Assembly: GCA_004557855.1 (NCBI GenBank)
Contig: SFFJ01000019.1
Location: 1 to 33,766, forward strand
DNA length: 33,766 nt
From: Oscillospiraceae bacterium
GTDB lineage: Bacteria > Bacillota > Clostridia > Oscillospirales > Ruminococcaceae
Reading direction: 5' to 3'
Part shown: positions 6,906-13,218 of the stretch, piece after piece
How the letters are laid out: every line of letters starts with the position of its first letter
Position numbering within the stretch: the first letter of the stretch is position 1
Position numbers and translations under genes: made by a program
The notes under the pieces: model-generated
What the model was told of the DNA's origin: nothing
The model's database searches: none
What the model saw: the letters and a program-made list of their open reading frames with translations, nothing else

Positions 6906-8117
6906 ATGAAAATCCTATACATCGATCACCATGCGGCGCTGCCGTCCTCCGGCGGGGACTGCCGTGCGGTGCAGCTGGCGCAGGGCTGGCAGCAGTGCGG
7001 GGATACCGTCACCATTGTTGCGGCGGGGGAGGGCAGCCGCACCCCCTGCGGGGATATGGAGGAGACCCATGCGGAGGGCGTTACCTTTTGCCGCCTTTCG
7101 GCGCCGCCGCCCGGCCGCGGGGTGGGCGGCTCCCGCAAAAGCATGCAGGTCTTTCTCAAAAAGCTGTATGTCAGTGCCCCCGCCCTTGCCGAACGCTACC
7201 GCCCGGAGCTGGTCATTGCCGCCGGGGGCTACCCCTACGATTTTTTCTGCGCCCAGCGCACCGCCAAGCTGGCCGGGGCCAAAACCGTTTTTGAGCTGCG
7301 GGAGCCGTGGCCGGAATGGCAGCGGGAGCGCTACGCCGAGGACGACAGCCGCCTGAACCGCTGCATCGCCGATTACGCCATGGGCTACGCCCTGCGCAAT
7401 GCCGATCTGACCGTCAGCTTTCTGCACCGGGGTGAGGACTACTGCCGGGACAGGGGACAGCAGCCGGCCCGGCTCATCACCCTGCCCGCCCCGGCGCCCC
7501 CTGCGGCGCAGTCCAAGCCCCTAAAGGAGGAGGACGCCGCGGCCATCCGTGCCCTGCGGGAAAAATACCCCACCCTCATCGCCTATGCGGGGCCGCTTAC
7601 CGCCCGCCGCCTGCCGGTGCTCCCGGCGGAGGCCGTTGGACGGCTGGAGGAGCAGGGGATAGCGGCTGTCATTGCCGGGAACGGCGGGTACAAGCAGCTT
7701 TTGCGCCGTACCGTCCGGGAAAACGGCTGGGAAAACGTGCTGCTGACGGACGGCATGACCGAGGGGCGGCAGCGCACCCTCTATCTCGCCGCCGACCTGC
7801 TATACTACGGTGATGACCGGCGCTGTGACGCCCGTTACGGGGGCTATGCGCCCTTTTTACTGCGCCTGATGCAAAACGGCAAGCCCATCCTGACGGCCAC
7901 CCACGGCAGCGAAAATGCCGCCCTGCGGGCGGGCGCCGCGCTTTCCGCCGACGCGACACAGCAGGGGGTGGAGCAGGCGCTGGAGCGTTTTCTTGCCCTT
8001 TCCGGGGAGGAAAAAACCGCAATGGGGGAAGCCGCTGCCGCAGCCCTGCAAACCACCCACGCCGCCGGGCAGGTCGCCCGGGACTACCGCAGCGCCCTGC
8101 TGCGCCTGTGGGTATGA
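6906..8117 (+). CDS. glycosyltransferase, GT4/GT-B type
   Basis: 403-residue cytoplasmic glycosyltransferase. The N-terminus MKILYIDHHAALPSSGGDCR with GWQQCGDTVTIVAAG is the typical GT4 acceptor-domain start, and ELVIAAGGYPYDFFCAQRTAKLAGAKTVFELREPWP is the usual second half of that lobe. The C-terminal lobe is a Rossmann-like region with IAYAGPLTARRLPVL and FLLRLMQNGKPILTATHGSENA. The classical EX7E motif is not obvious, so the specificity is open. GGAGGAGG precedes the ATG. Its TGA overlaps the ATG of the PBP gene (ATGA), so the two are translationally coupled, suggesting a joint role in the envelope. No clear promoter seen in the 160 nt upstream. Confidence 0.75.
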   Translation: MKILYIDHHAALPSSGGDCRAVQLAQGWQQCGDTVTIVAAGEGSRTPCGDMEETHAEGVTFCRLSAPPPGRGVGGSRKSMQVFLKKLYVSAPALAERYRPELVIAAGGYPYDFFCAQRTAKLAGAKTVFELREPWPEWQRERYAEDDSRLNRCIADYAMGYALRNADLTVSFLHRGEDYCRDRGQQPARLITLPAPAPPAAQSKPLKEEDAAAIRALREKYPTLIAYAGPLTARRLPVLPAEAVGRLEEQGIAAVIAGNGGYKQLLRRTVRENGWENVLLTDGMTEGRQRTLYLAADLLYYGDDRRCDARYGGYAPFLLRLMQNGKPILTATHGSENAALRAGAALSADATQQGVEQALERFLALSGEEKTAMGEAAAAALQTTHAAGQVARDYRSALLRLWV

Positions 8118-9736
8118 GGCGGGAGAGTCTATCCCGCCGGGTGCTGTGGGTCTATGCCGTTTTGCTGCTGGCGCTGTGCGGGGTGCTGCTGCGGGTGTTG
8201 GCCGTTACCCGCGGGGAGCAGTACCGGCAGGCCGCAGCCGCCCAAAGCCGTTATACCCTTTCGGCGGGAACGGTGCGGGGCGGCATCTATGATGCGAAGC
8301 TGCGCCCGCTGGTGAATGAAAGCACCAAAACCCTGCTGGCGGTGGACCCCACCCCGGCGGCGGTCACGGCATTGCGGCAGCACCTCTCCGCAGAGGAGTT
8401 TGCCGAAGTCTACCCGCTTTTGCAGGGCGGCCACCCGCTGCTGGTTCCGGGGAACGGCTCTGCGGCGGGGGAGGGCATCACCAGAATAGAGCTTCCGCAG
8501 CGGTACGGTACGCACCAGCCGGCGCCCCATATCATCGGCTACACCGATGGCGAGGGGCACGGCGTTTGCGGCGTGGAGGCTGGCTATGACGCCCGTCTGA
8601 CCCGCTGGGGCGGGGAGATCACGGTGCGGTACACCGTCAATGCGTGGCAGCAGGCGGTGGGCGTTCCCCCGCAGGTCAATGACCCCGCCGACCGTACCGC
8701 AGGCATCGTTTTAACGCTTGACCGGACATTACAGGCCATTGCGGAACGGGAAGCGGCAGTGCTGGGGCGGGGCGCCGTAGTGCTGATGGAGGTCGAAACC
8801 GGGGCCATCCGTGCCATGTGCAGCGTGCCGTCCTATGACGTCAACCATGTTGCCGCATCGCTGAACCGGCAGGATAGCCCCTTGATGAACCGTGCCGCCG
8901 CTGCGTGGAATGTCGGCTCGATCTTCAAGATATGCGTGGCGGCCGCCGCCCTGGAAAACGGGGTGGAGCCGCCGCAGGACTACTGCTGCGAGGGCTTTTA
9001 CCGACTGGGGGACCATTCCTACTTTTGTCATCAGCGGGAGGGCCACGGCACGGTCGGTTTGCAGCAGGCGATGGAATGCTCCTGCAACCCCTATTTTGTG
9101 GAGCTGGGGCAGCAAACCGGTGCCGGGGCGCTGCTGCGGATGGCGCAGCGGCTGGGCTTCGGGGCGGGGTGCACCCTTGCGGAGGGCGTGACCGCTGCCG
9201 CAGGCACCCTGCCCGCCCTTTCCCAAACCGATGCCGGGGAGCTGGCCAACCTGTCCTTCGGGCAGGGGCGGCTGACTGCGACCCCGGTGCAGGTGGCAGC
9301 GATGCTGGCTGCCATCGCCAATGGCGGCTATGCGGTGCAGCCAACCCTTTATGCCGGGGTCACCTTTGACGGAAAGACGGTGCAGCAGCAGCCCTCCAAC
9401 CCGCCGCTGCAGGTGATGAGCGAGCAAACCGCCGAAATGCTGCGCACCCTATTGGTGGACGTGGTGGAGCAGGGGACGGGCTACCGTGCTGCCAACCGCT
9501 ATTGCGGCTCCGGCGGCAAAACGGCCTCCGCACAAACCGGCCGCTATGTAAACGGCGAGGAAGTCGTTCATGCGTGGTTCGGGGGCTTTTTCCCGGCCGG
9601 TCGGCCCAAATATGTGCTGGTGATCTTCCAGGAGGGCGGCCGTGCGGGCGGGCAGGTTCCGGCTGCGCTGTTTCGCACCATCAGCGAAGCGGTCTACTGC
9701 GCCGAAAACCCGGCCCCCTATTCCCCCGGGGGATAG
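8114..9736 (+). CDS. class B penicillin-binding protein (PBP2/SpoVD-like transpeptidase)
   Basis: 540-residue peptidoglycan transpeptidase anchored by one N-terminal membrane helix (VLWVYAVLLLALCGVLLRVLAV). The dimerisation/PBP module is followed by the transpeptidase domain: S269-I-F-K272 (SxxK nucleophile), S323-C-N325 (SxN), and K469-T-A471 where the family usually has KTG. The start ATG 8114 overlaps the glycosyltransferase stop; a GTG at 8108 is possible. No PASTA domain is visible. It could be a divisome, elongation or sporulation (SpoVD) enzyme; the neighbours do not decide. Downstream is only a cloverleaf element, with no separate terminator in the sense direction. Confidence 0.87.
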   Translation: MRRESLSRRVLWVYAVLLLALCGVLLRVLAVTRGEQYRQAAAAQSRYTLSAGTVRGGIYDAKLRPLVNESTKTLLAVDPTPAAVTALRQHLSAEEFAEVYPLLQGGHPLLVPGNGSAAGEGITRIELPQRYGTHQPAPHIIGYTDGEGHGVCGVEAGYDARLTRWGGEITVRYTVNAWQQAVGVPPQVNDPADRTAGIVLTLDRTLQAIAEREAAVLGRGAVVLMEVETGAIRAMCSVPSYDVNHVAASLNRQDSPLMNRAAAAWNVGSIFKICVAAAALENGVEPPQDYCCEGFYRLGDHSYFCHQREGHGTVGLQQAMECSCNPYFVELGQQTGAGALLRMAQRLGFGAGCTLAEGVTAAAGTLPALSQTDAGELANLSFGQGRLTATPVQVAAMLAAIANGGYAVQPTLYAGVTFDGKTVQQQPSNPPLQVMSEQTAEMLRTLLVDVVEQGTGYRAANRYCGSGGKTASAQTGRYVNGEEVVHAWFGGFFPAGRPKYVLVIFQEGGRAGGQVPAALFRTISEAVYCAENPAPYSPGG

Positions 9737-9756
9737 TCCGTGCAGGGCAGGGGAAC

Positions 9757-9839
9757 GGGGCGCAGCCCCCGGCGGCTCCGCCGCCGCTGCGGCCTGTGGC
9801 CGCAGAAACCGCCCTGCCGGGCGGTTTGGACTGCGCCCG
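9757..9839. repeat. cloverleaf element C (class I)
   Basis: Outer stem GGGCGCAG/CTGCGCCC (9758-9765/9831-9838) with a bulged A at 9830 and imperfect outward extension (TGCAGGGCAGG flank). Three hairpins inside: CGGCGGC (9770-9776/9780-9786, loop TCC), CTGCGGCC (9787-9794/9798-9805, loop TGT) and AAACCGCC plus one more pair (9806-9814/9819-9827, loop TGCC). It starts about 20 nt after the PBP stop. Confidence 0.8.
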
Positions 9840-9849
9840 CCTGCCCCCC

Positions 9850-9922
9850 GCAGGCACCTGCCCCCACCAATATCCGCCCTTCCTTCCCACCCGGCGAAAG
9901 CAGCCTCCCCGCAGGTGCCTGC
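9850..9922. repeat. 12-bp inverted repeat
   Basis: GCAGGCACCTGC (9850-9861) and its reverse complement GCAGGTGCCTGC (9911-9922), both flanked by C-runs, in the intergenic stretch between element C and the thiT terminator. The 49 nt between them are C-rich with no open frame of note. Confidence 0.5.
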
Positions 9923-9956
9923 CCTTTCCCGGCCCGCAGCACCAACTTTCCCCCAC

Positions 9957-10002
9957 GCAAAAAGCCGCCCCGCTGCCCGGCACCGCCGGGCAGCGGGGCG
10001 GC
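9957..10002 (-). terminator. intrinsic terminator of thiT
   Basis: 18-bp perfect stem (9964-9981 with 9985-10002, 3-nt loop) followed on the minus strand by a T-run (A-run at 9959-9963). Very stable, at the expected distance after the thiT stop. Confidence 0.9.
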
Positions 10003-10019
10003 CTGCCTTGGCCACACCC

Positions 10020-10577
10020 TTATTTCTTGGGGAAGGTCTTATTCACCCACGGCACCAGCACGCAGGAAAGCACCGCCGTGATCACGATCTCCGGCAGCAT
10101 GTAGGAGCCGTTGTAGCACAGCGAGTACACCACCGAGGTCATGCCGAACTCATTCGGCCACAGCGCATCCCAGATCATCCAGCCGGTGAGGAAGTGGCAC
10201 AAAAAGCGTATTCCCAGCGTCACCGCCACGCCGCCTATAATGGCCGCCCGCCCGGAGCCGAACATCGAGGAAAGCCCCACCACGGTATAAGCGATGATGT
10301 AATCCAGCAGGATGATGGCAATGGCCATCCCCACGCCGGTGGCATACTGGATGTTATCAATGCCGAGGATCATCTGCAAAAGGCTGTAAACAAAGGCGGT
10401 AAAGGTGCCCCATTTGGTGCCCCACCGGTGGGAAATAATGACCAGCGGGACCATGCTGCCGATGGTCAGCCCCCCGCCGAACGCCCACAAGCTGCCGATC
10501 TTCAGCTCGGACAGCACTGTGCCGATGGCGATCATCAAAGCGCTTTCCACCAGCCGCCGTGTGTTTTGGTTTTTCAT
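10020..10577 (-). CDS. thiT: thiamine ECF transporter S component ThiT
   Basis: 185-residue membrane protein that binds thiamine and works with a shared ECF ATPase module. About six hydrophobic helices; the ThiT signatures ALMIAIGTVLSELKI, WAFGGGLTIGSMVPLVIIS (with the Gly-rich loop) and RFLCHFLTGWMIW near the substrate pocket are present. The start MKNQNTRR at 10577 follows GGAGGT; the frame stays open upstream but crosses the riboswitch. The assignment is independently backed by the TPP riboswitch and terminator directly upstream, so uptake is shut off when thiamine pyrophosphate is plentiful. ECF A/T subunits are not in the window. Confidence 0.93.
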   Translation of the reverse strand: MKNQNTRRLVESALMIAIGTVLSELKIGSLWAFGGGLTIGSMVPLVIISHRWGTKWGTFTAFVYSLLQMILGIDNIQYATGVGMAIAIILLDYIIAYTVVGLSSMFGSGRAAIIGGVAVTLGIRFLCHFLTGWMIWDALWPNEFGMTSVVYSLCYNGSYMLPEIVITAVLSCVLVPWVNKTFPKK

Positions 10578-10590
10578 ACAATGTACCTCC

Positions 10591-10620
10591 ATAAAAAAAG
10601 AATCGTCCCTGATGGACGAT
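10591..10620 (-). terminator. riboswitch-controlled terminator of thiT
   Basis: Minus strand ATCGTCC (10614-10620), 5-nt loop, GGACGAT (10602-10608), then a T-run (10592-10598). It lies between the TPP aptamer and the thiT ribosome-binding site, so the switch most likely works by transcription attenuation. Confidence 0.8.
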
Positions 10621-10666
10621 CCGACGCAGGTAAAGAGCAGCAAAGCCGCCGTGCGGCCCCGCCGTA

Positions 10667-10750
10667 AAACGCTCCCTCCGCCGGTATGATCCGGATCAGG
10701 TAATGGGGATTCGGGCAAGGCCCGTCTCAGCGCCGCAGCGCACTCCCGGT
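10667..10750 (-). promoter_or_regulatory. TPP riboswitch (thi box)
   Basis: On the minus strand the conserved aptamer pieces appear in order: GGAGTGCGC, CTGAGA (10725-10730), then ACCTGATCCGGATCATACCG and GCGGAGGGA near 10672-10702. These are the invariant thi-box cores that bind the pyrimidine and pyrophosphate of TPP. It controls thiT. Confidence 0.92.
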
Positions 10751-10763
10751 TTTGTGCAGCCTT

Positions 10764-10792
10764 ATTTTACACCCCACGGCATTGCAGGTCAA
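10764..10792 (-). promoter_or_regulatory. sigma-A promoter of thiT
   Basis: Minus-strand -35 TTGACC (10787-10792), 17-nt spacer, -10 TAAAAT (10764-10769). It drives the riboswitch leader. Confidence 0.75.
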
Positions 10793-10810
10793 GCCCCGCG
10801 GTGATATAAT
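10782..10810 (+). promoter_or_regulatory. sigma-A promoter of the HAD phosphatase gene
   Basis: -35 TTGCAG (10782-10787), 17-nt spacer, -10 TATAAT (10805-10810). Its -35 shares base 10787 with the -35 of the divergent thiT promoter. Confidence 0.7.
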
Positions 10811-10843
10811 ATCGTCATAGCAATGATACCGGAGGAACAAAAA

Positions 10844-11497
10844 ATGAAACCGCTTGTGTTATTTGATATGGATGGTACCATCCTCAACAGCGTCCCCACC
10901 ATCGCCGAAAGCTGCAATGCAGCCCTGGCCGAAAACGGCCTGCCGCAGCATCCCCTCCCCGCCTATAACGGCATGGTCGGCAACGGAATGCGTGTCCTCA
11001 TCCGGCGGGCCTGTCCCGCAGATGCCCCTGCGGAATTGCAGGAAAAGGTCATCGCCTCTTACGACCGCATCTATACCGAAGCCTGCCGCCGCCCCGGCAT
11101 CATCTACCCCGGCATCCCCGCCCTGCTGCAAAAGCTCCGGACGCAGGGAGTGCTCACCGCCGTCATCAGCAATAAACCGCAGCCGCAGGCGGACGCCCTA
11201 AAGGAAAGCACCTTTCCCGGCATGCTGGATGCCATTTGGGGCCAGCGGGAGGGCTTCCCCCTGAAACCCGACCCCACCCTCGCCCTCGCCCTCATCGGGG
11301 AGCTGCACGCCCGCCCCGTCGCCTATGTCGGTGACTCGCAGGTCGATATCGCCCTCGGCAAAAACCTCGACCTCCCCACAATCCTGATGACATGGGGCAG
11401 CCGCACCCCCGCAGAGCTCCTCGCCGCTGACCCGGGCGCCATCCTTGCCGCCACCGCCGGGGAGCTGGAAGCACAGCTGGCGCACTACCTCCCGTAA
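10844..11497 (+). CDS. HAD-family hydrolase, phosphoglycolate phosphatase-like
   Basis: 217-residue cytoplasmic phosphatase of HAD subfamily IA. Motif I FDMDGTILNS holds the nucleophile Asp and acid Asp; motif II is VISNKPQ; the motif III Lys is in LKPDPT; motif IV is YVGDSQVDI. The helical cap between motifs I and II (SVPTIAES to GVLTAVIS) is of the Gph type. The start MKPLVLFDMDGT at 10844 follows GGAGG; an earlier ATG at 10823 contains that site and is unlikely. Substrate not determined: phosphoglycolate or a sugar phosphate is plausible. Monocistronic, closed by the terminator at 11504-11539. Confidence 0.85.
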   Translation: MKPLVLFDMDGTILNSVPTIAESCNAALAENGLPQHPLPAYNGMVGNGMRVLIRRACPADAPAELQEKVIASYDRIYTEACRRPGIIYPGIPALLQKLRTQGVLTAVISNKPQPQADALKESTFPGMLDAIWGQREGFPLKPDPTLALALIGELHARPVAYVGDSQVDIALGKNLDLPTILMTWGSRTPAELLAADPGAILAATAGELEAQLAHYLP

Positions 11498-11503
11498 ATC
11501 ACC

Positions 11504-11539
11504 GCAGCCGTCCCCGTACCGGGGATGGCTGTTTTGCTT
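11504..11539 (+). terminator. intrinsic terminator after the HAD gene
   Basis: CAGCCGTCCCC (11505-11515) pairs with GGGGATGGCTG (11521-11531) through one G-T pair, followed by TTTTGCTTT. Confidence 0.75.
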
Positions 11540-11570
11540 TCCCCGCTGCCCCCTGCAAGCCGCAAGCACC

Positions 11571-11648
11571 GGGCGCAGCCCGCCCGCCTGCGGCGGGCTC
11601 CACGCGCTTCGCGCGTGGCTTTCGGCTCCGCCGAAAGGGGCTGCGCCC
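11571..11648. repeat. cloverleaf element D (class I)
   Basis: Perfect 11-bp outer stem GGGCGCAGCCC (11571-11581 with 11638-11648). Three hairpins: GCCCGCC (11582-11588/11592-11598, loop TGC), CCACGCGC (11600-11607/11611-11618, loop TTC) and CTTTCGGC (11619-11626/11630-11637, loop TCC). Only T11599 is unpaired in the junction. Confidence 0.85.
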
Positions 11649-11760
11649 CTCCCCGCACAAGCCCTCCCAAACCATCCCCAAAAATCCCCCCGCACAAACC
11701 TTCCCAAACGCCCCCAAAAACCTTCCCCCTCCCCCCAAAAATAAAAAAAAATCAAAAAAA
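11649..11760. other. C/A-rich strand-asymmetric tract
   Basis: About 110 nt almost wholly C and A on the plus strand, with very few G or T, passing from C-runs to A-runs at 11741-11760. No gene is seen. The A-runs form the T-tail of the pfkB-side terminator on the minus strand. From 11786 to 11901 I see nothing further that I can identify. Confidence 0.6.
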
Positions 11761-11799
11761 CAGACGTTCCAAGCAGGAACATCTGTTCTCTTTTGCGTA
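11741..11799. terminator. terminator of the PfkB-type kinase gene (minus), possibly bidirectional
   Basis: CAGACGTTCC (11761-11770) pairs with GGAACATCTG (11776-11785) with one G-T pair and a 5-nt loop. On the minus strand it is followed by two long T-runs (11741-11760); on the plus strand by TTCTCTTTT. Confidence 0.75.
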
Positions 11800-11901
11800 T
11801 TATATAGATGGAGGGCCTTCACGCCCCCTTTTCCGGAAAACCACAACTGAATAGTTTTCCCCGCAAACCGGCATTTTCGTGGCGGCTTTATTTCCTGCAC
11901 C

Positions 11902-12831
11902 CTAAATGGGGGTGACCGTCACCCGCGACAGCAGCGCCCCGATGTCACTCATCACCGGCGGCTGCGTCCCGGGACGAACCACCTTGGCAGTGGCAGCCGC
12001 TACTGCAAATTTCAGGGTGTCCTCCGGGGTCAGCCCGTGACCGCGCGCGTATATTAAAGCCGCCGTCATGGTGTCCCCAGCGCCGGTGGTGTTTACGGCG
12101 TTTACTGCGGGCGCCGCCGCAAATAAAACCGTGTCCCTGCGGGCAAGCAGGGCCCCCTCGGCTCCCAGGGAAACCACCACCTGTTCCACGCCGCGGTGCA
12201 GCAGCTGCCATGCCGCTTCCGCAATGTTCTCGGGCCGCTGCAGGCGGTAGCCGTACAGCAGCTCCAGCTCCTCCCGGTTGGGCTTTATGCAGTCCGGCTT
12301 CGCCGAAATGCCCAAAATCAGCGGCTCCCCGGAGGCATCCAAAAAGACGGCAGCCCCCTTTTCCCGGCAGGCGGTAATGCACTCCCGATACCAGCCGGCC
12401 GGCACATCCTGCGGCAGACTGCCGCAAAAAACCACCGTATCCCCCGGCAAAAGCCGTTCCAGCAGCTCCGTTTTCAGACGCTCGGCGCAGCCGGCATCCC
12501 CCAGCGCACCGACCGCATTGAGCTCGGTGGTCAGCCCGTCCTTCTTGGATAGGATTTTGAGGTTGACCCGGGTGGGGTGCGGCGCCGCAAAGACGGTGCA
12601 GGGCAGCTCCTCCTGCCGCAGCAGCGCCGCCAGCTCCTGCCCGGTGGGGCCGCCCGCCGCAGTCAGGGCAACGCAGTCCTCGGCAAAGACCCGCAAGGCC
12701 CTTGCCGTATTGATGCCCTTGCCGCCGGGGTAGCGCCGCCGGGAAAGAATGCGGTGGGTGCCGCCGGGCCGCAGCATTTCCACCTCCAGCGTTTCATCGA
12801 TAGCGGGATTGAGGGTGACGGTGTAAATCAT
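11902..12831 (-). CDS. 1-phosphofructokinase family sugar-phosphate kinase (PfkB)
   Basis: 309-residue ribokinase-fold kinase that phosphorylates fructose-1-phosphate, tagatose-6-phosphate or a similar sugar phosphate. It opens with MIYTVTLNPAIDETLEV, typical of FruK/LacC, then RRYPGGKGINTARALRVF (PfkB signature 1 region) and ends with NAVNTTGAGDTMTAALIYA, in which the GAGD Asp is the catalytic base and anion hole. The start at 12831 follows GGAGGTGA; an upstream in-frame ATG at 12897 lacks a site and crosses the promoter. There is no PTS or fru regulator next to it, so FruK versus LacC stays open. Monocistronic. Confidence 0.85.
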   Translation of the reverse strand: MIYTVTLNPAIDETLEVEMLRPGGTHRILSRRRYPGGKGINTARALRVFAEDCVALTAAGGPTGQELAALLRQEELPCTVFAAPHPTRVNLKILSKKDGLTTELNAVGALGDAGCAERLKTELLERLLPGDTVVFCGSLPQDVPAGWYRECITACREKGAAVFLDASGEPLILGISAKPDCIKPNREELELLYGYRLQRPENIAEAAWQLLHRGVEQVVVSLGAEGALLARRDTVLFAAAPAVNAVNTTGAGDTMTAALIYARGHGLTPEDTLKFAVAAATAKVVRPGTQPPVMSDIGALLSRVTVTPI

Positions 12832-12862
12832 TAGATCACCTCCGGTGGGACTTTTCACCCCC

Positions 12863-12892
12863 AGTATACCGCATCCGCCGCCCCTTTGTCCA
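12863..12892 (-). promoter_or_regulatory. sigma-A promoter of the PfkB-type kinase gene
   Basis: Minus-strand -35 TGGACA (12887-12892), 18-nt spacer, -10 TATACT (12863-12868). Confidence 0.6.
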
Positions 12893-12899
12893 CCCATAG

Positions 12900-12926
12900 A
12901 AAAACCTCCCCCGGCAAGAGGGGAGG
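12900..12926 (-). terminator. intrinsic terminator of the feo operon
   Basis: On the minus strand CCTCCCC (12920-12926) pairs with GGGGAGG (12905-12911), followed by a T-run (A-run 12900-12904). It lies about 150 nt after the last feo gene, with further imperfect hairpins (13008-13076) between. Confidence 0.7.
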
Positions 12927-13071
12927 GCAGGGCTCACATCCGCCGTTCGGCGGGCTTATTCTGGCGGTCTGTTATCGCCTTCCGGCAAATGGGCGTGACA
13001 TGGTTTGCGGGCGGCCGGGTGCGGGACTGTGATTTCCCGGGGAAAACTCCCCGCACCACCGGGGGCCCGCC

Positions 13072-13218
13072 CTACCTTTTCTCCTTATCGCAGCCGGTTC
13101 GGCGGCAGCGGGTGCAGTCGCCGCAGCAGCCGCCGCTGCGGCCATGGCGGTGGGCCCGGAGGGCGAAAACCACACCGACCGCCACAGCTGCCAGCAGCAG
13201 CCAGTCAAGGGCGCCCAT
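13072..13218 (-). CDS. FeoB-associated Cys-rich membrane protein
   Basis: 48 residues, easily missed. One membrane helix (ALDWLLLAAVAVGVVFAL, residues 3-20) is followed by a short basic/His stretch RAHRHGR and a Cys cluster CCGDCTRCRRTGC, ending in KEKR. This layout matches the small Cys-rich membrane protein that follows feoB in many clostridia, thought to assist ferrous iron transport in place of FeoC. Its ATG overlaps the feoB stop by one base (TAATG), which supports both the reading frame and translational coupling. Confidence 0.8.
   Translation of the reverse strand: MGALDWLLLAAVAVGVVFALRAHRHGRSGGCCGDCTRCRRTGCDKEKR

Noticed and set aside
13008..13076. Large imperfect hairpin after the feo Cys protein as another cloverleaf
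   Set aside because: The outer pairing is interrupted and only one small inner hairpin (TTTCC-CGG-GGAAA) is present, so it does not fit the three-hairpin plan.
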